Shown piece after piece: positions 25,317 through 34,397 of a stretch of DNA of 64,000 nucleotides. Source of the stretch: Peptoanaerobacter sp963521605 (GTDB taxonomy: Bacteria > Bacillota > Clostridia > Peptostreptococcales > Filifactoraceae); NCBI GenBank assembly GCA_963521605.1, contig CAUQVF010000001.1, positions 434,001 through 498,000 on the forward strand, written 5' to 3'. Under the pieces are notes generated by a model. It did no database searches. It had not been told where the DNA came from and saw only the letters and a program-made list of their open reading frames with translations. Position numbers and translations under genes: made by a program. How positions within the stretch are numbered: position 1 is the stretch's first letter; each line of letters starts with the position of its first letter.

Positions 25317-26909
25317 CTATACATAAAACTCTAACGATTTTGCAAAGCTGTCGTTATATAATGCTTCTTGCATCAAAGTCTCTTTTGTAGTTTTCACCCT
25401 GACATTCACATCTACATCAGAAAATCCCAGTTTTTTCAATATCGAAGTCAGCGATGACATATTATTTTCAAAAAGGGACTTTACCTTTTTATCATCAGTA
25501 AAAAATTCCAACTTCAAATTATTGTTTGTATTGTAATTTACCATTGCTTTAACATTTCCGTTATTTATGGTATCAAGTGAAAGTCCTACATTGATATCAT
25601 CTTGTTTTTTCAGTGATTTGTTGTCTTTTTTCACATAATACTGCAATATATTTTCATAATCCTGCTCAGTTTTAAAAGGAATAATATTGTAATTATACTT
25701 TTCAGCCATATTTGCAAGTATATCCATTTTTGAAATGAGCTGTTTTTCAGCTATATTAAGAGACTGAGCCTTATTTTGAGTCGTATTGGACAGAGTCTTA
25801 ATTTCTTCCTTGAGCTGATTATAGTCTATTTTCAAATTTTCTTTAGAAGCATTTTTTTCGACATTTAGTGTTTTTACTGCTCTTTTTTGTATATTTCTAA
25901 GACTGTTGATTACTTCATCCTTAGTTATTTTATCACTTTCTGAAATTCCACTTTCACTTATACTTTTCTTACTATCTGAATTACTTAGCTCTTCATCAAA
26001 TTCTTCAAATACGACATCCTTAAAATAACTATTGAGTTCTTCCATATCTTCTATAGAGAGATTTTCCGCATTTTCAAGTAAGAACTCTATATTCTTCATA
26101 TCTGATTTTTCATTTAAAGCATCTGTTTTACTTGCAAAAGTTGTACTTTCAAAGTCAAAATCTTCCAAATTCTGAAAATCTTCTATAAACTTAGACATAT
26201 CTGTTATGTCTGTCTTTTTATCACTGATATTTTTCATAAGATTTTCAAGCGCCCTTATATTTTCTGGACTAATCTTAATATCTAAGTTTTTGAGCAGGAG
26301 CAAGTCTTTGAGAGATACATCCTTACTCAATACAGGACTATCTGATTTTTTTGCAATTCCGAAATCTTTTTTATTTTGAATATCTTTTAATACGCTCATC
26401 AAATCTTGAGATTGCTCATTTTCTTCAAGTTCCACAGCAAAATCTTCACCCTTCAATATCTCAAGTGCAAATTTCAGCTCTTTGACATTTTCAAAATTCT
26501 CCTTGCTGATAGGTATTGACGAGCTCATCATATTTTCTATGATTTCCCTATTGCTGCTATTGACATCCTTGCCTAATTTAGCAAGAATATCCTGTATTTT
26601 AATCTGTTTTAGATTATTTTCACTCTTATCGTCTATCTGAGGTGAGAGTATGAGCTCTCCATTTTCACCAAGTATAAGGTCAAAATTCATCTCACGATTT
26701 ATAAAATTTTCCATAGGAATCACGCTTGTTGCAGTGATTTGCCCACCTGAAGCAGTCTGTATCAAGACTGTACTTTGATTCACATCAATTACTCTACCTT
26801 TGATATTTTCTCCGGTATTTGCAGATGTTCCCAATTCTTTCCCGCTTTGTTGTCTTAAAAAATCTGAAGTATAGCCTATTGAGCCTGTATCTATTCTTAA
26901 CTTACTCAC
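25317..26909 (-). CDS. Putative FliK-like (hook-length control type) protein
   Basis: 530 residues, low-complexity and acidic, rich in Glu, Asp, Ser and Lys. The N-terminal 90 residues have the pattern of a small beta domain (IKGRVIDVNQSTVLIQTASG, LGENGELILSP). The long middle is helical and charged. The last 90 residues (VGLSLDTINNGNVKAMVNYN, then LKLEFFTDDKKVKSLFENN, LKKLGFSDVDVNVRV) resemble the C-terminal domain of flagellar hook-length control proteins. I infer a FliK-like role by pattern only. Start GTG 26909 is uncertain because the ribosome site is too close. No other flagellar gene is visible. Confidence 0.5.
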   Translation of the reverse strand: MSKLRIDTGSIGYTSDFLRQQSGKELGTSANTGENIKGRVIDVNQSTVLIQTASGGQITATSVIPMENFINREMNFDLILGENGELILSPQIDDKSENNLKQIKIQDILAKLGKDVNSSNREIIENMMSSSIPISKENFENVKELKFALEILKGEDFAVELEENEQSQDLMSVLKDIQNKKDFGIAKKSDSPVLSKDVSLKDLLLLKNLDIKISPENIRALENLMKNISDKKTDITDMSKFIEDFQNLEDFDFESTTFASKTDALNEKSDMKNIEFLLENAENLSIEDMEELNSYFKDVVFEEFDEELSNSDSKKSISESGISESDKITKDEVINSLRNIQKRAVKTLNVEKNASKENLKIDYNQLKEEIKTLSNTTQNKAQSLNIAEKQLISKMDILANMAEKYNYNIIPFKTEQDYENILQYYVKKDNKSLKKQDDINVGLSLDTINNGNVKAMVNYNTNNNLKLEFFTDDKKVKSLFENNMSSLTSILKKLGFSDVDVNVRVKTTKETLMQEALYNDSFAKSLEFYV

Positions 26910-27053
26910 CCCTTTCTTATACCTATACCGCTAAGCACTTACACTGCCATATCTTTGAAATATTTGATTATCTTTAATTCCTGATGATTTAACTTTCTGT
27001 TGAAAATGCTTTATGGCTTTTTAATCAGTTTTTAGTATTATAGTAAATATTTT

Positions 27054-27278
27054 CTATTCAAGTTCCATATTATTGAGTATACCCTTTAATATTATCAGTT
27101 CTTCCTTATCAAGCGTTATACCCTTGCCCATTGACTCATGTTCTTCATCCCAAGTTCTAATGTCATATTTTGGCTCTCTCTTGTTCCAAGACACAAGGTT
27201 TAACTCCTTTGTCCACCCGTTTGCCGCTGTAGACAGCTCTCCGAAAGATTCCACTATTTCAAATGTAAGTTTAGCCAT
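27054..27278 (-). CDS. ydbC: PC4/YdbC-type single-stranded DNA-binding protein
   Basis: 74 residues. The pattern GWTKELNLVSWNKREPKYDIR, then WDEEHESMGKGITLDKEEL, is the YdbC/PC4-like signature. These small dimers bind single-stranded DNA and RNA; a regulatory or repair role is proposed. Start ATG 27278 follows AAAAGGAG. It stands alone between two longer genes, with about 145 bp to the FliK-like gene. Confidence 0.85.
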   Translation of the reverse strand: MAKLTFEIVESFGELSTAANGWTKELNLVSWNKREPKYDIRTWDEEHESMGKGITLDKEELIILKGILNNMELE

Positions 27279-27355
27279 ACTGTCTCCTTTTTATATTCTT
27301 AAGTCTTTTACTTTTGTCATCATTTAAAAAGTAAAAATACACTATATCCTAAGTT

Positions 27356-27832
27356 TTATATACAGACAGATACTATTATATTATCTATAGTAAAAGTATC
27401 TATCTTTTCTTTTAAAACATTAATTTTGCTAATATATGTCATATTAAGTGCATTTTTCTTGATATAGGCCTCTTTTTTTGTCCAAATCCTGTAAAATTCC
27501 AAGTTTTTATCTTCTGAAGAATTGATAAATGCTATCTCATCTTTTTGAAAAAATCTTTTAATTATTTTCTCCCTATCCTTATTTTGTAAAACTTCCATAT
27601 CTATACCAAGACTGTCATAGCCTAATCCTACTATTGCTATGATGGCGTCTGCGCTATGAGATACGTTGAAATTCAACTTTGAGTCTTTGATATATGGTTT
27701 ACCGTTTTTTGTCCTTTGTATATCTATTTTTTCAAAGTCATAGCCGTAATACTTATAAAGAATATATTTGATAAAATCTTGAGAATTTAACTTTTTGTTC
27801 AGTTTTGCAAAAAATATTTTGCAAGTCTTCAT
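27356..27832 (-). CDS. Sfp-type 4'-phosphopantetheinyl transferase
   Basis: 158 residues, shorter than Sfp (224): mainly the C-terminal catalytic half with a short start. Motifs are FNVSHSADAIIAIVG, GIDMEVLQNKD (Mg-binding GIDxE) and FYRIWTKKEAYIKK. It moves the phosphopantetheine arm from CoA to carrier proteins, turning apo-ACP or peptidyl carriers into holo form. The carrier is unknown; no NRPS or PKS gene is in the window. The start overlaps the aspS stop by one base (TAATG), so translation is coupled to aspS. Confidence 0.85.
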   Translation of the reverse strand: MKTCKIFFAKLNKKLNSQDFIKYILYKYYGYDFEKIDIQRTKNGKPYIKDSKLNFNVSHSADAIIAIVGLGYDSLGIDMEVLQNKDREKIIKRFFQKDEIAFINSSEDKNLEFYRIWTKKEAYIKKNALNMTYISKINVLKEKIDTFTIDNIIVSVCI

Positions 27833-29613
27833 TAGTCTATTTCCGTAACTTTGATACCAAGCTCTACAAGAGCCTTATCGTCAGCAATGCCAGGAGCAGA
27901 TGTAAGCGGACAGATAGCATTTTGATTCTTTGGAAATGCTATTACTTCCCTTATTGAATCTTCCTTTGCAAGCAACATGACAAATCTGTCAAGACCAAGG
28001 GCAATACCGCCGTGAGGAGGAGTACCGTATTTGAAAGCCTCAAGCAGGAAGCCGAATTTTTCCCAAGCATCTTCCTTTGAAAATCCTAAACATTCAAACA
28101 TCTTTTCCTGTACTTTGGAATCGTGTATTCTTATACTTCCTCCACCAAGCTCAACTCCGTTTAGTACAATGTCATAAGCCTTTGCTCTTACCTTTTCTCT
28201 ATCTGTGTCAAGAAGCTCTATATCCTCATCCATTGGCATAGTAAACGGATGGTGTACTGCTACAAATCTTTGTTCTTCCTCGTCATATTCAAACTGAGGA
28301 AACTCAGTTACAAAGAGCAATCTGTATTCATTGTCGTCAATCAGACCAAGTTGTCTTGCAACTTCTATTCTAAGATGTCCCAATGCATCAAAGACAATCT
28401 TGTCCTTATCTGCAACAAATAATATAAGGTCTCCCTCAGTTGCATCCATCTTTTGCAGTATCTCACTCATCTTTTCTTCTGAGATAAACTTTGCTATAGG
28501 TGAGTTGATACCTTCTTTTGTATATTTGATATATGCCAGACCTTTTGCACCGTAAGTCTTGGCTACGTCTTCAAGCTTTGTTATAGCCTTTCTTGAAAAC
28601 TTATCCTCATATCCTTTTACATTTATTGCCCTTACTGATGATTTGGGAGAGTTTACAGCATTTTCAAAAACTGAAAATCCGCAAGTTTTAACTACGTCAC
28701 TTAAATTTTGTATTTCAAAACCGAATCTTAAATCCGGCTTATCTGAGCCAAATCTTTCCATCGCCTCTTTGTATGTCATCCTCATTAAAGGTAGTTTTAC
28801 CTCTACATTCAAAGTTTCTTTGAATATCTTTTGTACCATTTTCTCAGCCATTTGCATTACGTCCTCAGGTTCAACAAATGACATCTCACAATCTATCTGA
28901 GTAAACTCAGGCTGTCTGTCTGCTCTTAAGTCCTCATCTCTAAAGCATCTTGCAATTTGGAAATATCTGTCAAAACCTGATACCATCAACAACTGTTTGA
29001 AAAGTTGCGGTGATTGTGGGAGTGCATAGAATTTACCGTTATTTACTCTGCTTGGTACAAGATAGTCTCTTGCACCCTCCGGTGTAGGCTTATTTAGTAT
29101 AGGTGTTTCAATTTCTATAAATCCGCTTTCACTCAAATAATTTCTTACCGCATTTGTAACCTTCTGTCTAAGTACAAAATTTCTTTGCATCTTAGGTTTT
29201 CTAAGGTCAAGATATCTGTATTTCAATCTCAAATTTTCAGAGACTTCATCGTCATCCTTGATATATATCGGCGGAGTCTGAGAGTCGTTTAATATCAATA
29301 GATTAGTGGCAAAAACTTCTATATCTCCTGTTTCCATCTCACTGTTTTTGGCACTTCTTTCTCTTACAGTTCCTTCCACAGCTATGACATATTCACTTCC
29401 CAAAGTTTCTGCCTTTTTAAATACTTCTTCCTTAGTATTCTCATCAAATACTATCTGACAAAGACCGCTCCTATCTCTTATATCTGTAAATATTAAAGCT
29501 CCCTTATCTCTTGACCTTTGTACCCATCCCATGAGCACTACATCTTCACCTACATTACCTATTCTAAGTTCTCCGCAATATGCAGTTCTCTTAAGTCCGT
29601 TTAATCTATCCAT
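27832..29613 (-). CDS. aspS: Aspartate--tRNA ligase
   Basis: 593 residues, the bacterial length with a GAD insertion. OB-fold (VVLMGWVQRSRDKGALIFTD), class II motif 1 (IEIETPILNKPTPEGARDYL), motif 2 (RCFRDEDLRADRQPEFTQID) and motif 3 (GIALGLDRFVMLLAKEDSIREVIAFPK) are all intact. Charges tRNA-Asp; discriminating or non-discriminating status cannot be told from this, but asnS is present. Start ATG 29613 follows AAGGAGAAC. The PPTase gene follows in a one-base overlap. Confidence 0.96.
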   Translation of the reverse strand: MDRLNGLKRTAYCGELRIGNVGEDVVLMGWVQRSRDKGALIFTDIRDRSGLCQIVFDENTKEEVFKKAETLGSEYVIAVEGTVRERSAKNSEMETGDIEVFATNLLILNDSQTPPIYIKDDDEVSENLRLKYRYLDLRKPKMQRNFVLRQKVTNAVRNYLSESGFIEIETPILNKPTPEGARDYLVPSRVNNGKFYALPQSPQLFKQLLMVSGFDRYFQIARCFRDEDLRADRQPEFTQIDCEMSFVEPEDVMQMAEKMVQKIFKETLNVEVKLPLMRMTYKEAMERFGSDKPDLRFGFEIQNLSDVVKTCGFSVFENAVNSPKSSVRAINVKGYEDKFSRKAITKLEDVAKTYGAKGLAYIKYTKEGINSPIAKFISEEKMSEILQKMDATEGDLILFVADKDKIVFDALGHLRIEVARQLGLIDDNEYRLLFVTEFPQFEYDEEEQRFVAVHHPFTMPMDEDIELLDTDREKVRAKAYDIVLNGVELGGGSIRIHDSKVQEKMFECLGFSKEDAWEKFGFLLEAFKYGTPPHGGIALGLDRFVMLLAKEDSIREVIAFPKNQNAICPLTSAPGIADDKALVELGIKVTEID

Positions 29614-29931
29614 ATAGTTCTCCTTAATATAAAATTTTCAAAATATTATTTCATTTTGTATAAGTCCAAAGCCTTTATAAATCGATATAAAGCAGTTTAG
29701 CTTTATGAAAAGTCAAAGATTTTCATAAGCCCTTAAAATCTTACAAAGCATTATAAACTAATTTGACTATTAAAAAATAGATTTATTATAGCATTACTAT
29801 AGAAATTTCATTATCAACAAAATTTTTAGCTATTTACACAATTATTTTAAAAATAAATTTACACTATAAATCTCAAAATATTTATAGATACTGAATTTTA
29901 GCACTTTTTAAATATTTTTGCAATACTTGTA
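29614..29931. other. aspS leader region with one hairpin
   Basis: No gene supported. The only structure is a near-perfect hairpin with arms GCTTTATGAAAA (29700-29711) and TTTTCATAAGC (29720-29730) around an 8-base loop. It may be in the 5' leader of aspS or the end of the YitT transcript. Confidence 0.45.
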
Positions 29932-30798
29932 TTAGTCTGGTTCAAAAGTAAAACCCTCACCTTCAATTTCAGATACCGTATAGACATAAAAAAAGGCTCT
30001 ATGGTCTATGCTTTTCACAAAGTTTTTGACTTGAATATATTGTTTCTTGTCTAATACCGAAGTCAGTATCTTCCTATCCTTATTCGAAAATCCGCCTTGT
30101 GCATGATATATGGTAGAGCCTCTGCCCAGTTCATTAAGTATAAAATTATTAATTTCATCTATTTTTTCGGAAGCTATAGATACATTGTACTTTATATTAA
30201 ACCCTGCTATCATCTTATCTATGAATACAGAGTTTATAACGACACCTATTATACCGTACATACCTATTTTAGGTCCGAAAATCAACCATGCACCTAAGGT
30301 AATTAGCCCGTCGCAAAGCATAAGTCCGCTTCCAAAAGACAGATGTGTATACTTTTCAATTATTTTGCCAAGTATGTCAGTTCCACCTGTAGAAGCCCCA
30401 CTATTAAGCACAAGCACCATACCTATTGCCCCTATTATTATACCGAAAAACAGATTCATCAGCATATCATCTATGATAGGCTTATCCATGTAAAACATCA
30501 GTTCCAATGGATAAAGAAATACTGATGTGGCAAGTGACGAATATATTGTAAGCACTCCAAATGTCATACCAAGTGTAGCTATTCCAAGCACTATAAGAAG
30601 CAGATTGACAGTAAAATATATAACTGACATATGCAGTCCTGTAAGCAAGGATATGAGCAAAGCAAATCCTGATGCTCCACCGGTTATTAATTTTGTCGGT
30701 ACAATAAAAAAGTGTAGACTCAATGCCAAAATTAAAGAGCCTAAAGTCACTTTAAAAAATCTTTTTAAATTATTTGCACTAAATATTTCTTTGTTCAT
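29932..30798 (-). CDS. YitT-family membrane protein (DUF161 + DUF2179)
   Basis: 288 residues. Six membrane helices in two DUF161 halves (VPTKLITGGASGFALLISLL; VLNSGASTGGTDILGKI), then a cytosolic DUF2179 domain (about 205-288, IYHAQGGFSNKDRKILTSVL). Family members are abundant in Firmicutes, are likely transporters, and have no settled substrate. Start ATG 30798 follows AAGGTGG. It is transcribed alone. Confidence 0.88.
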   Translation of the reverse strand: MNKEIFSANNLKRFFKVTLGSLILALSLHFFIVPTKLITGGASGFALLISLLTGLHMSVIYFTVNLLLIVLGIATLGMTFGVLTIYSSLATSVFLYPLELMFYMDKPIIDDMLMNLFFGIIIGAIGMVLVLNSGASTGGTDILGKIIEKYTHLSFGSGLMLCDGLITLGAWLIFGPKIGMYGIIGVVINSVFIDKMIAGFNIKYNVSIASEKIDEINNFILNELGRGSTIYHAQGGFSNKDRKILTSVLDKKQYIQVKNFVKSIDHRAFFYVYTVSEIEGEGFTFEPD

Positions 30799-31095
30799 AA
30801 ACCACCTTAGAAAAAAATATTATAAGATTATCACATTCAGTTAAATTAATACTCAATAATTATACAAGGTTTCAGTCTAATTTTCAACTTATTAAAATAT
30901 ATTTGTATCATTTGTAAATCAAAAATGTTAATTTTACTTCTCTGACTACAAACTTAATTTAAAACTCCTTATAATTGTGAGCATATCTTTCTATTTTTTA
31001 TCATTTATATTCCCCTGAACTTTCAAATAAAAAGACATTTATATTAATTCATAAACTGAAAAAATGCTTTCAAAATTCAATATTAGCTAATTATA

Positions 31096-31210
31096 TCTAT
31101 GTATAAGTTTCATCTCATATTATTAAATAATTGTATACTATATTATAACTTCATTATACATTCATAGAAAATATTTTATCTATTTCTTTATTAGAGTTTA
31201 GTATTAATAA
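31096..31210 (+). repeat. Dispersed roughly 110-bp repeat
   Basis: Starts ATCTATGTATAAGTTTCATC and ends near TTAGAGTTTAGTATTAA. It aligns end to end with 35639-35747 (TCTATGGATAATTTTCAT to TTAGAATTTAGTATTAA) and with the minus strand of 21651-21760. It lies in the non-coding gap upstream of the candidate RNA gene. Confidence 0.65.
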
Positions 31211-31227
31211 TATTTTTTAAAATTTAA

Positions 31228-31256
31228 TTGATTTTTTTTCAAAAAAATAGTATATT
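31228..31256 (+). promoter_or_regulatory. Promoter of a candidate non-coding RNA
   Basis: TTGATT (31228-31233) and TATATT (31251-31256) are separated by 17 bp. Transcription should begin near 31263. It faces the RNA unit that ends at 31427, not a protein gene. Confidence 0.65.
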
Positions 31257-31262
31257 AGGACT

Positions 31263-31427
31263 GTAAAATCTGATTCGATGATATATGTGTAGTATTTGTT
31301 AATCCTCAACTGCCATTTCTCTACGAAAAAGATACTTAGGTATAGCTCTAAAGATTCGAGATCTTCTTGTTTCTAAAGATAAAGCCGATTTTATTTACGA
31401 GCCGTACTGTATTGTATGGCTTTTTTT
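31263..31427 (+). ncRNA. Candidate structured RNA of about 165 nt (6S-like?)
   Basis: Between a 17-bp-spaced promoter and an intrinsic terminator (GCCGTAC 31401-31407, GTATGGC 31414-31420, then seven T) there is no useful reading frame. The 5' end TAAAATC (near 31264-31270) can pair with GATTTTA (near 31387-31393). Inside, AGTATTT pairs with AGATACT (7 bp), and AAGAT-TCGAG-ATCTT forms a small hairpin on the 3' side. A closing stem, a large open centre and one long arm with a small 3' hairpin resemble 6S RNA, but I could not confirm that. The terminator is about 260 bp before the next gene, which argues against a riboswitch. Confidence 0.45.
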
Positions 31428-31614
31428 ATTTCAAATTTTTATCACTTAATAATATGGCGTCATACTTTTCTATAAAATTTTAGTACTGAAATATATAAAA
31501 CTAAAATATGTATAATTAAAGCTACTCTCTATCAGCTTAATTGATATTTTAACATTTTACTTTTTTAAATAAAGCAGATATATTCACTTTATTACAATAT
31601 AACTATAGGAAATC

Positions 31615-31643
31615 TTGACTTATATTTTAATGCTATACATATT
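31615..31643 (+). promoter_or_regulatory. Candidate promoter of the hyd maturation operon
   Basis: TTGACT (31615-31620) with CATATT (31638-31643) 17 bp downstream. The -10 is only a four-of-six match. It lies about 50 bp before the ATG at 31695. Confidence 0.4.
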
Positions 31644-31694
31644 AAAATTTGAAATAGTATTTTATTTATTTTAACATTATTAAAGGAGGATATT

Positions 31695-31952
31695 ATGAAA
31701 AGCAGAGTTGCACTGATAGGTATAATTGTAGAGGATAATTCCTGTACAAACAAATTAAATGACATCTTGCATAGTTATAATCATATAATAGTTGGTAGAT
31801 TAGGTATTCCTTATAGAGATAGAAATATAGGGGTCATTAGCATAATAGTAGACTCTGATATGGATACTATAAACGAGTTATCCGGAAAGCTTGGAAAACT
31901 CAAGGGGATAAATTCAAAGACTATGTATGCAAAGGTAAGCGATGATGAATAA
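31695..31952 (+). CDS. TM1266-family iron-only hydrogenase system regulator
   Basis: 85 residues of an ACT-like/NikR C-terminal fold: VALIGIIVEDNSCTNKLNDIL, HSYNHIIVGRLGIPYRDRNIGVISIIV, and KLGKLKGINSKTMYAKV. TM1266 proteins are small ACT-like proteins found with hydrogenase maturation genes and are named putative regulators; the ligand is unknown. Start ATG 31695 follows AAAGGAGG. Its stop overlaps the hydE start (31942) by 11 bp, so it is co-translated with the maturation operon. Confidence 0.85.
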   Translation: MKSRVALIGIIVEDNSCTNKLNDILHSYNHIIVGRLGIPYRDRNIGVISIIVDSDMDTINELSGKLGKLKGINSKTMYAKVSDDE

Positions 31953-32940
31953 CATCTATGAAAATCTGAAACAAAATGCAGATATTTCACAAGATGATAT
32001 AGTGTCTCTACTTGAACTTGAGGACTTCAGCAAGGTATTTGAATTAGCAGATAAGATTAATTTTGATAATTTTAAAAATAAGGTAGACATTAGAGCTATA
32101 CTGGAATTTTCAAACTACTGCAAAAGAAAATGCGCCTATTGCGGACTTAACTCAAGCAATAAAAATCTTACAAGGTATAGAATAAGTGAAGAAGAAATAC
32201 TTCAAGTCGCAGTTGAAACATATAAGGCAGGATACAAGACCATAGTCTTGCAATCCGGCGAAGATCCATATTTTACAGCAGAAAAAATCGGAGATTTAGT
32301 AAGAAAAATAAAAGAAATTACTGATATGGCTATAACCGTCAGTTGCGGTGAGATGAACTATGAAGACTATAAATACATCAAAAGTTGCGGAGCGGACAGA
32401 TATTTACTAAAGCATGAAACTGCTGATGAAAAGCTGTATTCATCACTGCATAGTTGCGGTACCTTAAAAAACAGACTTAAATGCCTAAAATATCTGAAAA
32501 AACTCAATTATTATACAGGTAGCGGTTTTATGATAGGCTTACCTGGACAGAGCCTGCACACTATAGCAAAGGATATACTCACTCTTAAAACTATACCCTG
32601 TGATATGGCAGGAATAGGTCCCTTTATAGCAAGTCAAGACACTCCTCTAAGAAATATGAAAAACGGAGATACTCATCTCGTGAAAAAAGCAGTGGCAATT
32701 ACAAGAATTCTCCTACCAAAAGCACATTTACCTGCTACAACAGCCCTTGGTGTAATAGACTCCAAGGAAAAAGACAGCATCTTTTCCTGTGGTGCTAATG
32801 TTATAATGAGAAAGGTAACTCCACAAAAATACGAACAATTTTACAGTATTTATCCCAATAAAATCAAAGTAAATGACATTTTAAAAGATAGAAAAATCCT
32901 TGAACAACAAATTATTAATATAGGCAAGATACCAGTATAG
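31942..32940 (+). CDS. hydE: [FeFe]-hydrogenase maturase HydE (radical SAM)
   Basis: 332 residues. The radical-SAM cluster motif CKRKCAYCG (C-x3-C-x2-C) is intact near residues 52-59, followed by ETYKAGYKTIVLQSGEDPYF, the HydE SGEDP signature. HydE works with HydG to build the CN/CO-ligated diiron unit of the H-cluster. Start ATG 31942 is 6 bp after AAAGG; the first gene overlaps it. It precedes hydG with a 9-bp gap. Confidence 0.93.
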   Translation: MMNNIYENLKQNADISQDDIVSLLELEDFSKVFELADKINFDNFKNKVDIRAILEFSNYCKRKCAYCGLNSSNKNLTRYRISEEEILQVAVETYKAGYKTIVLQSGEDPYFTAEKIGDLVRKIKEITDMAITVSCGEMNYEDYKYIKSCGADRYLLKHETADEKLYSSLHSCGTLKNRLKCLKYLKKLNYYTGSGFMIGLPGQSLHTIAKDILTLKTIPCDMAGIGPFIASQDTPLRNMKNGDTHLVKKAVAITRILLPKAHLPATTALGVIDSKEKDSIFSCGANVIMRKVTPQKYEQFYSIYPNKIKVNDILKDRKILEQQIINIGKIPV

Positions 32941-32949
32941 GAGGAAATG

Positions 32950-34368
32950 ATGTATAATGCAAAATCATCAGTAGCACAAGAATTTATAAATCATGAAGAA
33001 ATACTATCAACTATTGAATATGCAAGGAATAATAAAAATAATTACGAAATGATAAATGACATACTTCAAGAAGCAGAGCAGATGAACGGAATAAGTCACC
33101 GACAGGCTGCAGTCTTGCTTGAATGTGATGATAAAGAGGTACTTACAAAGATATATAATCTTGCAGGAAGAATCAAAGAAAGAATTTATGGCAAAAGAAT
33201 AGTTATGTTTGCTCCACTATACTTATCAAACTACTGTGTCAACGGATGTACTTACTGTCCATATCACGCTAAGAATACTACTATAACAAGAAAACAGCTC
33301 AGTCAGGAAGAAATCGCAAGAGAGGTTATGGCACTTCAAGATATGGGACATAAGAGGCTTGCTCTTGAATCCGGAGAAGATCCGCATAGAAACAGTATAG
33401 AATACATCTTGGAGAGCATCAAAACTATTTATTCCATACATCATAAAAACGGTGCAATAAGACGTGTTAATGTAAATATTGCTGCAACAACTAAGGAAAA
33501 CTACAAAAAGTTGGTAGAAGCAGGTATAGGTACTTATATACTCTTCCAAGAGACTTACCATCAAAAAACTTACGAAGAAATTCACCCTACAGGTCCTAAG
33601 CATAACTATGCCTACCATACGGAGGCAATGGACAGAGCTATGGAGGCAGGCATTGATGATGTCGGTATAGGTGTATTATTTGGTCTTTATGACCATATGT
33701 ACGATTTTGTTGGACTTATGATGCACGCAGAACACTTAGAGGCAAAATTTGGAGTTGGTCCTCATACCATCAGTATACCGAGAATTAGGCCTGCAGACGA
33801 TATAAATGTTGATGAATTTTCCTATGCTATAGATGACGCTTTATTTAAAAAAATAGTAGCCTTAGTTAGAATTTGTGCTCCTTATACAGGAATAATAATA
33901 TCTACAAGGGAATCTCAAAAATCCAGGGAAGAAGTTCTTAAAATCGGTGTTTCTCAGATAAGTGGTGGTTCAAAGACCAGTGTAGGAGGCTATGAAAAAG
34001 ACGAAAATTCTGATGAAAATTCAAAGCAATTTGACGTAGATGATAACAGGACATTGGATGAAGTGGTAAATTGGCTTTTGAAATTGGGCTATGTACCAAG
34101 TTTTTGTACAGCCTGTTATAGAGCAGGACGTACAGGAGACAGATTTATGCGTCTTGCAAAATCAGGTCAGATAGTAAATGTCTGTCAACCAAATTCTCTA
34201 ATGACTCTCAACGAATACCTTATAGACTACGCAAAGGATGAAACAAAAATCCTTGCTCAAAATGTAATAGACAGTGAACTTGAGATGATACCTAAGGAAA
34301 AGGTGAAAAACATAGCTAAAGACTATATACTTCAAATGGAAAGCGGGAAAAGAGATTTCAGATTTTAA
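32950..34368 (+). CDS. hydG: [FeFe]-hydrogenase maturase HydG (tyrosine lyase)
   Basis: About 472 residues. Radical-SAM motif CVNGCTYCPYH and LALESGEDPHRNSIEY; the C-terminal auxiliary cluster site is visible as FCTACYRAGRTGD followed by a cysteine in IVNVCQPNSL. HydG cleaves tyrosine to CO and CN- for the H-cluster. ATG 32950 is better placed behind GGAGG than ATG 32947. Tyrosine phenol-lyase elsewhere in the window and HydG both draw on tyrosine, but there is no direct link. Spacing to hydF is short, so this is one operon. Confidence 0.94.
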   Translation: MYNAKSSVAQEFINHEEILSTIEYARNNKNNYEMINDILQEAEQMNGISHRQAAVLLECDDKEVLTKIYNLAGRIKERIYGKRIVMFAPLYLSNYCVNGCTYCPYHAKNTTITRKQLSQEEIAREVMALQDMGHKRLALESGEDPHRNSIEYILESIKTIYSIHHKNGAIRRVNVNIAATTKENYKKLVEAGIGTYILFQETYHQKTYEEIHPTGPKHNYAYHTEAMDRAMEAGIDDVGIGVLFGLYDHMYDFVGLMMHAEHLEAKFGVGPHTISIPRIRPADDINVDEFSYAIDDALFKKIVALVRICAPYTGIIISTRESQKSREEVLKIGVSQISGGSKTSVGGYEKDENSDENSKQFDVDDNRTLDEVVNWLLKLGYVPSFCTACYRAGRTGDRFMRLAKSGQIVNVCQPNSLMTLNEYLIDYAKDETKILAQNVIDSELEMIPKEKVKNIAKDYILQMESGKRDFRF

Positions 34369-34397
34369 TAATATTAGACGAATTTATGGAGATTTTT

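Noticed and set aside
31228..31694. A riboswitch controlling the hyd operon
   Set aside because: The terminator ends at 31427 and about 260 bp plus a separate promoter-like pair separate it from the first gene, so an independent RNA is more likely.
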